From positions 679,544 to 743,543 of the forward strand of contig NC_045151.1 in the NCBI RefSeq assembly GCF_008831285.2: a stretch of DNA of 64,000 bases, written 5' to 3'. This DNA comes from Nymphaea colorata. Lineage: Eukaryota > Streptophyta > Magnoliopsida > Nymphaeales > Nymphaeaceae. The notes under the pieces are model-generated. The model ran no database searches. It had not been told where the DNA came from and saw only the letters and a list, made by a program, of their open reading frames with translations. Each line of letters begins with the position of its first letter. The stretch's first letter is position 1. Position numbers and translations under genes: made by a program. This document shows, piece by piece, positions 48,075 through 58,609 of this stretch.

Positions 48075-48710
48075 ATTATTAGTTTGAAACACGTGATTTT
48101 TTTTTTTTTCATTTTTCTGATAAGTATTTAGCAGACACAAAGTACCTGATCAGTTGGCATATTTATCATTGTTCAGTTAGTCTAACCATGTTATCAATTA
48201 TACATAAGGGGAAAAGATAAAGGTGGATCTCTTTGGGCCCATAGCAAAAACTTTATAATTATGAGGCAGTGAGAGCACGACTCGGGGGTTCATATATGGG
48301 AACTGGTAATTATGGAGTAGTTTGTTCTTCTTGACTTTGTAAAGGCACTTTGATATTCATATGCACATGACATTGTCCAGACACTTCCCCAGCCTCTTCA
48401 TCATTCTTGCCGTTTTCTGTATGTGGGATGATAACATGTACTTTTGTAGGAGAGATGAAAGGAAACCATAGCTACACATTGGTGGAGAAGTAAAAACCAA
48501 CAGTGTGGTTGCCCTACCACCAGAAAAATTAAAAAAGAAGCGACTTATAACATCTTCCTGTACCATATATATAAGATTACGTCTACTTAAATTTATAAGC
48601 TTTTGATGGTTTTGGAAACCACCTGTTTTTCCTCATTCATTTAATGAAGTTTACCAACTCGTTTTCTATAAATGATCTTAAAGGGACATGAAAAACCTCA
48701 AAAGTAAAGA
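48075..48710. repeat. DUF761-associated repeat: B segment then inverted arm A'
   Basis: The B segment (48075-48290; TTTGAAACACGTGATT .. CTAACCATGTT .. GGTGGATCTCTTTGGGCCC) is followed by A' (48290-48710), which is the reverse complement of the 5' half of the DUF761-like gene at 51.1-51.5 kb, including the complement of AAAGCCATGAAGAACAAACT. Confidence 0.7.
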
Positions 48711-49580
48711 ATTGAAAGTTAGAAGAATATGCATAGTCATTTGTTACCTTAGACCTGCACAGACTTGTAGCTTTCACTTTTTATTTTCAGTGTTTTTCAT
48801 GTTTCTTTAAGATCATTTATAGAAAATCAGTTTGTAATACAGATGAAGAGACATACATCTGCAGTGCGTGCCACCATCCTATGTGCAGAAAGCAGCAATA
48901 CAGATGAAGAGGCCAGCACAGCACCTTAACAATGCCATGTGCATTGAATAACACCTTTATAAATCCATGAAGAACAAACTATTCCATAATTATCAGCTCT
49001 CTTCCTTGCCTTGCAACACCCACTGTTCTAGCTCTCATGCAACTGCACTAATGCCTATTATACTTTTTTTACATTTTCCAAGAACGTCTTTAGCAAACCC
49101 AAAGAACTTGTTTAGCAGCATATTATCATCTTTCAGTGAGTCTAACCATGTTCTCCCGCATACACCATTGGCAAAGATAAAGGTGGATCTCTTTGGGTCC
49201 GTATCAACAATTTTATGACTGGTGGGTTGATGAGGGGGAACTGGTAACTATGGAGTAGTTTGTTCTTCATGGCTTTCTAAAGGCACTTTGATACGTGCAC
49301 GACATTGTCATGGCGCTTCCCCAACATCTTCATCATTCTTGTCTCGTTTTCTGGACGGGATGACAACATATATTTGTAGGAAAGGTGAGAGGAAACCATA
49401 GCGCACATTGGTGGAGGAGTAAAAACTGATAGTTTGGTCAGTCTACCACCAGAAAAAATTGAAAAAGAAGTGATTTATAATATCTTCCTCACCATATATA
49501 TGTAAAGTTATGTCTACCTAAGTTCACAAGCTTTTGATCGTTTTGGAAACCATGCGTGTACCTAAGTTCACAAGCTTTTG
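48711..49580. repeat. DUF761-associated fold-back unit A-B-A' (internal deletion in A)
   Basis: A (48760-49040, lacking the middle of the arm) keeps ATGAAGAACAAACTATTCCA and CTTGCCTTGCAACACC. B (49040-49240) and A' (49240-49580) follow as in the neighbouring unit. The junction 48660-48840 between consecutive A' and A is itself palindromic around AATGATCTTAAAG. Confidence 0.7.
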
Positions 49581-49599
49581 TGACTTTAAGCATGGTACT

Positions 49600-50575
49600 C
49601 GGACAAATTTTCCTGATACAATCTTAATTCTTTTTGGGAAAATTGATCAAGTTCTCTGATAGCCAAATAGTTGAAAATTCCACTTTACCAATATGTGGCC
49701 TACCTACACCCTAAAAAAGTTGCACCATGGTTGAAATTTTCTTATGGTAATTGAACCAAGAGCACTGGCAGCGTTTTCTCCTTGCATGTAAATCTAAATC
49801 AAATGGGTGATTTATAACTGCAGGTAATCAAGTAGGTGATTTTTTTTTTTATTACCGTCTGTTATATATATTAGAGATACTTTTAGATGGTCTGCAAAAC
49901 CATTTAAGTTTCTTGGAAAGTTGCAATAGTTCAAAAAATTAAATATGTTTGTAAAATATCTTTGAAAAGGTAAAAGAATGAATTTTTGCTAATATGTTTG
50001 TAAAATATCTTTATAAAGGTGTTTAGCAATGCGCATAGCTTTGCTAAGGTGTTTCCCTGGCTTCTTCATCAGTATTGTTGTTTTCTGTGCATGGGATGGT
50101 AGCGCGTACTTGCAGGAGATACCAAAGGAAACCAAAACACACATATTGGTGAAGAAGTAAAAACAAACACTTTGGCCCACCTAATACTTGAAAAATAGAA
50201 ATTGAAATGACTTGTAGCTTCTTTATCACCATACATAAATATGGAATATGATGTCCACTTAAGTTCAAATGCCTTTGATCCTTTTGGAGACCATGCACTT
50301 TTCCTCATTTTTACAATGAAGTTCACCAACTCATTTTCTATAAATGATCTTAAAAGAACATGAAAACCATTGAAAATAAAGAAGAGAATGCTAGAAAACT
50401 ATGGGCATCGGTAGCTTTCAGTGGCGGAGCCACATATGGGTTTGTGTGGGCAGTTGCCTACACAAACTATGTGGGCATCCGAAGGTTCGATTCTCATGAA
50501 TGCTCGCCTCTTGCATATGCTAATGCAGGTCTTTATCTTGAAAATGAAAGACAATGATCATGTAATTTTGCGACC
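49600..50575 (-). repeat. Left arm of a large inverted repeat (partial copy of the DUF761-like gene)
   Basis: Reverse-complement match to 50901-52330, interrupted in the match at about 51470-51940. In this arm the minus-strand gene copy reads MKKPGKHLSKAMRIAKHLYK and then jumps to unrelated sequence, so the C-terminal half of the coding region is deleted. It also includes a hAT-like end with the GTGTGGGCAGTTGCC core at 50420-50468. Confidence 0.75.
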
Positions 50576-50654
50576 TGGGGAGTTGAGTATGTATGTTCTT
50601 ATATTGAAGAAAGTGAAGGACTTTAAAATTGAAGAAAGTGAAGGAGGTTCCTGC

Positions 50655-50833
50655 CAAGGGCAGAGCCAGAATTTTTTTTAAGGACGGGCCAAACCATCTG
50701 CAGGTCGGGCCAAGAGGAGCAACGGTAAGGCCAAGAGGAGCGACGGGTCGGGCCAAACTAAAAAAAATTGATTTTTTACATATAATTTTTCTTTTCTGGG
50801 CTCACCCGGGCCATGGCCCGGGCGGCCCCCCTG
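50655..50833. mobile_element. hAT-like MITE at the centre of the large inverted repeat
   Basis: Begins CAAGGGCAGAGCCAG and ends CCCCCCTG, with flanking octamers GTTCCTGC (50647-50654) and GTTCCTAC (50834-50841), 7 of 8 identical. The interior (GGGCCATGGCCCGGGCGGCC) matches the elements at 20.07 and 23.36 kb. It lies in the unpaired spacer of the inverted repeat. Confidence 0.8.
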
Positions 50834-50900
50834 GTTCCTACTTATGTGGCCAATGCAGGTAGCAACGCTGTATCGTACATACTGAACATACATACTGAAC

Positions 50901-52330
50901 GGTCGCAAAATTACATGATCATTGTCTTTCATTTTCAAGATAAAGACCTGCTTTAGCTTATGCAAGAGGCGAGCATTCATGAGAATAGAACCCTCGGATG
51001 CCCACATAGTTTGTGTAGGCAACTGCTCACGCAAACCCATATGTGGCTCAGCCACTGAAAGCTACCGATGCCCATAGTTTTCTAGCATTCGCTTCTTTAT
51101 TTTCAATGGTTTTCATGTTCTTTTAAGATCATTTATAGAAAATGAGTTGGTGAACTTCGTTGTAAAAATGAGGAAAAGTGCATGGTTTTCAAAAGGATCA
51201 AAGGCATTTGAACTTAAGTGGACATCATATTCCATATTTATGTATGGTGATAAAGAAGATACAAGTCATTTCAATTTCTATTTTTCTAGTATTGGGTGGG
51301 CGAAAGTGTTTGTTTTTACTTCTTCACCAATGTGTGTGTTTTGGTTTCCTTTGGTATCTCCTGCAAGTACGGGCTCGGCGCTACCATCCCATGCACAGAA
51401 AACAACAATACAGATATGAAGAAGCCGGGGAAACACCTTAGCAAAGCTATGCGCATTGCTAAATATCTTTACAAAGCCATGAAGAACAAACTATTCCATA
51501 GTTACCAGCTCCCCTCCTTGCCTTGTATCAACCCACGAGTCGAGCTTTCGTGCAACTGCACTAATATTGTGGATGCCATCGACGGGAAGGAGGCCGTTGT
51601 CTCGAGTAACTATCCATCGGCGGATGACGAGGACGATGATGTGCAGGATGTGGACGAGAGGGCGGAGCAATTCATTGCCCAGGTTTACAAGGAAAATGTG
51701 AATGTTATAGACTTTGACTATAGGCAGTATGCAAAGCAACGGTTCAGGCAGTATTGGCTGACCAAACCAGCCGTTTTAGTTTGTTCTTCTCATTGATCTG
51801 CCTACAAATCTGCTTTGTCAATATGGTGTATTTGTAATAATGGTTTTGATCTTTGTCATTGAAATAAGAACTCTTGTGGGCTTCTCTTTCTACTCTCTTC
51901 CTCTCGATTTGTTCCGTCAACTCTTCCATTAGCAAAAATTCATTCTTTTACCTTTTCAAAGGTATTTTACAAACGTATTTAATTTTTTGAACTATTGCAA
52001 CTTTCCAAGAGACTTAAATGGTTTTGTAGACCATCTAAAAGTATCTCTAATATATATAACAGATAGTAAAAAAAAAAAAAAAACCTACTTGATTACCTGC
52101 AGTTATAAATCACCCATTTGATTCAGATTTACATGCAAGGAGAAAACACTGCCAGTACTCTTGGTTCAATTACCATAAGAAAATTTCAACCATGGTGCAA
52201 CATTTTTAGGGTATAGGTAGGCCACATATTGGTAAAATGGAATTTTCAACTATTTGGCTATCCGAGAACTTGATCAATTTTCCCAAAAAGAATTAAGATC
52301 GTATCAGCAAAATTTGTCCGAGTACCATAA
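50901..52330 (+). repeat. Right arm of the large inverted repeat, with complete gene copy
   Basis: Mirrors 49600-50575 over 50901-51470 and 51940-52330. The extra 51470-51940 block, absent on the left, contains the C-terminal coding half and 3' flank of the DUF761-like gene. Landmarks present in both arms include ATGATCATTGTCTTTCATTT and GGTTTTGTAGACCATCTAA. Confidence 0.75.
51416..51796 (+). CDS. DUF761-like small plant protein, 126 residues
   Basis: Single-exon frame with ATG at 51416; the frame is open further upstream, but this Met starts the conserved-looking part. Residues 1-30 are basic (MKKPGKHLSKAMRIAKYLYK, then MKNKL). Next comes a Cys-containing ELSCNCTN stretch, similar to the FSCSNTP region of DUF761 proteins. 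An acidic run (DDEDDDVQD) precedes VDERAEQFIAQVYKEN (about 84-99), which matches the VDxxAEEFIxRFYEQ core of DUF761. A Tyr/Arg/Gln-rich tail of about 27 residues follows, longer than I would expect. DUF761 members include cotton-fibre and elicitor-induced small proteins of unknown biochemical role. The 5' half is repeated many times nearby. Expression is unproven. Confidence 0.55.
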   Translation: MKKPGKHLSKAMRIAKYLYKAMKNKLFHSYQLPSLPCINPRVELSCNCTNIVDAIDGKEAVVSSNYPSADDEDDDVQDVDERAEQFIAQVYKENVNVIDFDYRQYAKQRFRQYWLTKPAVLVCSSH

Positions 52331-52522
52331 TCACAGAAAAATAGTCAAAACAAAAAAATGACTACACCTTCAAACTTCAAAGTCATCCATCTCCGTGCAA
52401 GAAAAGATATCATATTCCACACTAATCATTAACTCATACACCCATTACATTTTTTATCGAAACAGCAAAATTGAAATGCAAATTAAAATTTTCTGAGAGA
52501 AGATAAACCAGGGTATCAATGT

Positions 52523-52580
52523 GAGTGTGTGTGTGTGTGTATATATATGTGTGTGTGTGTGAGAGAGAGAGAGAATCAAC
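52523..52580. repeat. (GT)n / TA / (GA)n microsatellite
   Basis: Interrupted GT run followed by GA run, with ATATAT in the middle. Confidence 0.85.
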
Positions 52581-52715
52581 ACTGTCCAGAACATGAGAAG
52601 TCGTACCTGAAGCAGGAAGTTGGTGATGGAAAATGCATCAAACCTCTTGCTATAGTGCTATCATGGTCGTGCTACAGTACAGAATGTTCAAGTTGAAGTG
52701 ATGGTGCAGAAAGAG

Positions 52716-52893
52716 CAAAGGCAGAGCTAGAAAATTTTAGCAAAGGGGCACGCGTTATGTAATTTTAAATTTTCAAAGAGTACCAATATATAAATGAAAA
52801 AACTAACATAAAATATCAATATAAAAATAAATACTTTTCGTGGGTTTGTATGGGCAATTGCCTGCACGTGCCTACACCTGCCTCCGCCCTTAG
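52716..52893. mobile_element. hAT-like MITE, GGCAATTGCC-bearing type
   Basis: Begins CAAAGGCAGAGCTAGAAAATTTTAG and ends CCTGCCTCCGCCCTTAG, with TGGGCAATTGCC near the right end. Same order of blocks, inverted, as 34938-35146. The flanks do not give a clear 8-bp duplication. Confidence 0.6.
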
Positions 52894-53629
52894 GGAAGAG
52901 GAGAAAACCCTAATGGACAAATTTTTATGCTTGGAAACCTATCACACCCACTCGGGTAGGACGTGGTTTCTGGATCCTCATCCCCGATCCAGGTTCAAAT
53001 GGCTATAAAAAGCATCAAAATGTTTGCTGCAAATCATGATGCTTCTAAAATTTAATTTCTCATCCCAATGCAACAACATTTCCAGCCTAAAACACACGGC
53101 CTAGACAAACTTTTAGCTACAAAAACAAGACAATCTAATTTTATTAAGATCATACCTATTTACCATTAGTCATACATAAAAAAATTGTGAGAACCACGAA
53201 AGAGATGCATAACCATTCACGAAGAAAAAAATACATAGCAAATGAAAGCCATAAACCATATGGCATATAACAGACTAAAACCTCAAAGTGAAAGACATAT
53301 GGCATATAACAACTTAAAGCCTCAAAATGAACAGCAAAATTTAAACTCAAATTTAATATCAATAGAATATAGTACTAGAAATGAAAAAAAAAAAGAACAC
53401 ATATCAGTTACAACTAAAACCACAAAAAAAAGGCACATATCAAGAAGAAGCCATGAACCATATATCATATAACATATAATTTTTATAAAAACATGTGAAA
53501 GAAATGCTTTCAGCATCTACCATATGCTTGCAAGCCTGTGATTGACTCACCTTGAGATCAGTGTTTGCAAGCTCGGTAGAAAATTCATCCTTCAACAATC
53601 AAATTTAAAGAAAAAAATATTTGTACATT
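52894..53629. repeat. Intergenic with short repeats of ACCATATGGCATATAACA
   Basis: Around 53240-53475 a unit containing CATATGGCATATAACA and CCTCAAARTGA occurs twice, with a weaker third copy. No gene. Confidence 0.5.
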
Positions 53630-54850
53630 TCATGCAACCCAATACGTATAAGTAAAAGAGCTCATGTCTCGATGTATCAATAACAAAATGACAATTTTAG
53701 GTTTTAATATTATTGTGAAAAGGGTTTGGCTAAATATGCCACACTTTCCTTCAATGGTGAGTGCTGCATGGCTATCAAGGCATAGGGCCGACATAATTGT
53801 GGAGGTTTTAATATTACTGTTGAGATTGGATGCCACATAACTGTAGGTTATAAAGCTTGAGAATTCGTATAATATAAGTTTTCATAACTTAAGAATGTGC
53901 TTAATTCGTTTGAGAGGATAGAGTTGGTAGAAAGACTCCTCCTATCCGCCATTTGGATATCATAGACACAAAATGAGGTATAGTGCAAAAATGACTCAAA
54001 TTTGGAAGCTATACATATAAGTAAAAAGGCGCGGGTCTTGATATATTCCATAGACAGAAGTTTTAGATTTCAATATTAATGTGGGTATTGAATGCCTTTT
54101 AAGTTTAGCACTAACAACTGTACATTCCTAAGTTGAGTCTACGTATTCAAGTCTTCACTTGTGCTTTCTTTGGGAGAGGAGAGATGATAGAAAGAACCCT
54201 CATATGATTATTGTTAAAAAATTTGCATTAAAATGAGAGATGTAATGCTAAAAATAGTCACAAATAACATTTTATGGTTTTAAATGGTGAGGTTTTTCAC
54301 GGGTAAAATACGATGAGCTTCAAAAAAAACAGAAAAATATGGTAAATTTTAAATTTTTTTTAAAAACTAAAAATGAGGAAAAAATAAAATAAATGAGAAA
54401 CTAATAACACAAACATCAAAAGATAAGTAGAAAATATAAAATGAAAAAAATGTTTGGCATTAAAAAACTGAAAAAAATTTAAAAAGTGAAAAACACGAAA
54501 AAACAGATTAAAAACACATTTTTTTCGTTTTTAACATTTTTTTCAAAATAATGTTTTTTTAAAAGTTTTAAGCGGCCATTTAATTTATCATTTTTTTTTA
54601 AAAAAACATGTTTTATGTGACTATGGCTAAAACTAGGCACAATTAATTCAAATTTCAAATGTGACTATGGCTAAAACTAGCCAGATTCAAATTTTAAATC
54701 TATACATATAAGTAACGAAAAAAAACCCGTCTCCCGATTTATTCGATAGCAAGGATCAAAAGTTTTAAGTTTTAATATTGTGGTTGACATCAAATGCCGC
54801 CAAACTATAATGCTAGCAGTTGTACATCCAAGTTTTCAACTACAATATTT
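53630..54850. repeat. Degenerate tandem repeat, three units
   Basis: A unit starting TACATATAAGTAA, passing through TTTTAGRTTTYAATATTA and ending with a GTACATYC motif occurs at about 53637, 54008 and 54700. A smaller direct repeat (ATGTGACTATGGCTAAAACT) lies at about 54616 and 54658. Non-coding. Confidence 0.5.
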
Positions 54851-54940
54851 TTAACCTCTTGCGATGGTCTTGGCCATCGACAAAAAGCAACCAGAACCAT
54901 CGGTAAATGAATTGCCAACGGTATACGGGCCGTCGACTAT
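54851..54940. repeat. Possible left remnant of a CACTA-type element
   Basis: Contains several inverted short motifs of the kind GCGATGGTCTTGGCCATCG and CGGTATACGGGCCGTCGA. With the similar block at 58205-58365 right of the LINE, it resembles the sub-terminal repeats of plant CACTA transposons. Tentative. Confidence 0.3.
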
Positions 54941-57900
54941 ACTTCCATAGGGAAACGGTATTAGCTAGGCTTGGTGGTGTTCAACAAGCTTTGAAAACTA
55001 GGCCTCATTCTTTTCTATATAACTTAGAAAAACAATTATCTGCAGAATATAATACTACTTTGCCACAAGAGGAGATGGTGTGGTTTCAAAAGTCTCGTTC
55101 GAATTGGGTGCAATTTGGTGATCGAAATGCAAAATTTTTTAACACTACCACAATTATTCGGAGAAATAGAAATAAAATTTTATCCTTGAAAGATGAACAT
55201 GGTGATTGGATTTTGGATCCTAACCTTATCAAGCAATTGGTTATTTCTTACTTTCATCAGGTATATTCTGCAGAACTTGTTGATAATAGTTTGGAATCGA
55301 GTTGTCCAAAAACTAGTGTACCACTGGAGGATCAACAAGTGCTCAATCTGTCCCATGTTCCATAAGAAGATGAGATTTTTAAGACTTTTAAAATTTATGG
55401 CCCCTTTCAAGGCACCTGGGTTTTCATGCTGGATTTTACATTGCTAATTGGGAAGTAGTTAAATCCTCTATTTGCAAATTTGTTCAAGATGCTTTCGTAA
55501 CTGGCAAATTTGATGTTATTTTATGTCAAGTTTTGATTGTTCTTATTCCTAAAGTTGAAATCCCGAAATCAGTTTCTCAATTTCGGCATATATCTCTATG
55601 TAATGTTACTGTTAAGCTACTTTTTAAATTGATTGTTATTAGGCTTCGACCTTTCTTAGGGAATTTAATTTCCCCAACTCAGAGTAGTTTTATTCCAAGA
55701 AGAGGAACTTCTGATAATATTATTGTGGTTCAAGAGGCTCTTCATTCTCTTCGACATAAGAAAAGCAAATCCAGTGGTATGATACTGAAAATTGATTTGG
55801 AAAAGGCTTATGATCGAGTGGATTGAGACTTTCTCCGTTGGGTTCTTATGGATATTGGTTTGCCATCTGTGTTGGTATCTTTGATCATGTTTTGTGGTAC
55901 TTCAACTGAGATGAATGTTCTTTGGAATGAGGATTTGACAAATTATTTTAAACCTTCTAGAGGATTAAGACAGGGTGACCCTCTTTCACCTTATCTTTTT
56001 GTGTTATGTTTACAAAAACTTTTTGATATTATTGATACTTCGATTTGTGATGGTGCTTAGAAACCTATTTCTCTGTCTCGAGGTGGTCCTTGTTTGTCAC
56101 ATATTTTCTTTGTTGATGATTTGATTCTTATGGGTGAGGCTACAGTGGAGCAGTGTAAGACTATGATGGACTGTCTTAATAAATTTTACTCATTTTCTAG
56201 ACAGAAGGTGAATTTATCTAAATCTCTATTTTATACTTCCCCTAATGTTCATGAAGATGTTGTTCGAAGTATTCAATAGAGTTCCAGTATGCATCACTGC
56301 ACTGATCTTGGCCGTTATCTAGGGGTGCCACTACGCACCGATCGTGTCAATAGAAATACTTATTATCAACTTTTTGACAAGGTTCGCAAACGATTGTCTT
56401 CTTGGAAGGCTTCCCGACTCTTTTTAGCTGGCCATGCCACCTTAGTACAATCTGTGACTAGTTTCATTGCAGTTTATATCATGCAAACTACTAAATTGCT
56501 AGTTTCTGCTACTAACAAAATTGATAGTTTGAATAGAGATTTTCTTTGGGGATCAACGGCAGAGAAAAAGAGAGTTCGTTTGCTTAATTGGGACACTGTG
56601 TGTCGTGCAAAAGATAAAGGAGGGCTTGGTATTCATAAGTCTGCTAATATGAACAAAGCTTTGCTTGCCAAGTTATGGTGGAAATTGGAAGATGTGGATG
56701 AAGGTCTATGGGCTCGAGTTTTACGATCCAAGTATTTGAAACAATGTTCTTTTCTTCAAGCTCGTATACCCCATAATGCTTCTCACACTTGGCGGAGTAT
56801 AATCTCAACCAAATCTCTTGTTCATCAAGGTTGTGCTCGAATTGTAGGTGATGGATCAACAACTTTGTTTTGGAAGGATAAATGGATTGGGGATAAGTCC
56901 TTGCTTGAGCGCTGTAATGTTAATTTGTCTGAGGAGGAACATTCTAAACATGTTAAGGACTATGTTTATAACAACAATTGGAGTGAGCAGTTGTTAACAC
57001 TTTTGCTGGCTGATATTAGGGAACAACTTTCATTTGTGCAACTTCAACAGGATGAGCAAGATAGAAATTTTTGGCAAGCTTCAACTGATGGCAACTTCTC
57101 TATTTCTTCAGCTTATAAATTGCTTACTGTTGGTGTTCACACACATGACATCTAGTCTAAACTGTGGAAACTAGATATTCCTCCTCGGGTTAAGTTCTTT
57201 ATTTAGTAATTATTTCATAATCGTCTTCTTACTAGATCTGCTTGTGTACATCAAAATATTTTGACTACTCCAGTTTGTCCTCGGTGTGGTGCTTTTGAGG
57301 AAAATACTTTGCATGTCCTCCGAGATTGTAGTTCTTCTCAAGTTATATGGGTTGACTATCTTCATAGGGCTAAATTGTTGGAGTTTAATACAGTTACTTT
57401 AAAGGTTTGGCTGATGAATAATATTTCTATTCATCGCTTTTTGGTTAACAATATGATTCCTTGGTCTATTTTCTTTTGCTTCATTTGTTGACATATTTGG
57501 CAGTGGCGAAATCAAGTTGTATTTGAAGAAGGTTTTTCTTGGCTTGATGATGTTTTATTTTGCATAACTACTTCTATTGAGGAGTTCAGAAACCATATGG
57601 CCCAACTTCGATTATTCCAACGAAAAGTTCAAACCTTCATTGCATGGATGTCACCTCCCTTGGGTTTTGTTAAGTTAAATGTTGACGTGGCTGCTAGAAC
57701 AAATCCAGGAGACTTAGCGGCTGGTAGTTTATTTCGCAATGATAATGGAGAATGGTTATTTGGCTTCACTTGTCGTGTGAGTTATGGTCATATAACTAAG
57801 GCTGAACTTATTGCTATTCTTCATGGTTTGAAATTGGTTTGGGAGCGTGGCTTTCTTTCGTAAAGTTATTGTTGAATCAGTTTCCTTGTTAGCTGTGAAC

Positions 57901-58200
57901 AAAGTTTTAAAGGACCTGCAGCCTCGTGATCCTTTATTCCAGATAATAAAACAGTGTTAAGAATTGCTCAGACGTAATTGGAAGTGTGTCTTATGTCACA
58001 CGTACAGAGAAGCTAATATGTGTGCGGATTTTCTTGCCTCATGGACTTTTCAAGAATCTTTTGGAGTGACCATTTTTACCAATCTACCTGGTCATTTGTA
58101 TCGATTGATTGAGGAGGATCTGATTGGTGTAACTCGACCTCGTGCTATAGTTAGTTAATGCGGTTCTAAACCGCTCCTTTGCACCAAAAAGAAAAAAAAA
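54941..58200 (+). mobile_element. L1-type LINE, 5'-truncated and inactivated
   Basis: The endonuclease region is missing. Retained in order: the linker before RT (LEKQLSAEY, WFQKSRSNWVQFGDRNAKFF), reverse transcriptase (LIPKVEIPKSVSQFRHISLCN, KIDLEKAYDRVD, GLRQGDPLSPYLF, catalytic FVDDL near 56110), the C-terminal thumb and zf-RVT cysteines (CPRCGAFEENTLHVLRDC), and a plant-type RNase H (KLNVDVAAR, KAELIAILHGL; from about 57660). It ends in an A-rich tail at 58187-58200. Stops interrupt it at 55363, 55824, 56058, 56277, 57153, 57204, 57489 and 57958, and frameshifts lie near 55365-55430 and 57861. Confidence 0.93.
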
Positions 58201-58204
58201 TGTA

Positions 58205-58365
58205 TTCCCGACATTTAGGCTGTCAGGAAAAGTAGTATTGTTTACGACAGTTTTAACCATCGGGAAGTAAGAATCCATTTTCCAACAGTTGCAACGGCCA
58301 GGAAATATGTTGATTTACAGTTGGAATAGATGTTGTCTGGACAGTCTTATACATCGGGAATTTTA
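58205..58365. repeat. Possible right remnant of a CACTA-type element
   Basis: Contains CGACAGTTTTAACCATCGGGA and CAACAGTTGCAACGGCC, short motifs similar to those left of the LINE. If both belong together, the LINE landed inside an older element. Confidence 0.3.
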
Positions 58366-58535
58366 TTTAATTTGGGAATTACACCATTAAATATATATAT
58401 ATATATATATATATGTGGACAGATAGAAGGGGGGGGGGGAGAGAAAGAGAAAGAGACCATGCATCAACAAAGAAAAATAAAAAATTGTAAACATTTAAAA
58501 AGTTACAAATCATGCTTTGAGTGTTTTACAAATAT

Positions 58536-58609
58536 CAATCCTGACCAACAGATGAACTTGCAGCTTGCACGATTTGTTCAAGTGCATAACTTCGCAGATA
58601 AAGATGAAG
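58536..58609 (-). pseudogene. Possible single-exon fragment of SWC4 / DMAP1
   Basis: On the minus strand, after a TTGCAG acceptor, the frame reads YLRSYALEQIVQAASSSVG and then stops at TGA. This closely resembles a conserved segment I remember from plant SWC4 (DMAP1-like subunit of SWR1 and NuA4). No other exon of that gene is seen nearby, so it would be a captured or relic exon. The match is short and from memory. Confidence 0.35.

Noticed and set aside
50044-50329. Minus-strand frames of 84-86 residues
   Set aside because: They are alternative frames of the duplicated leader of the DUF761-like gene, not separate genes.
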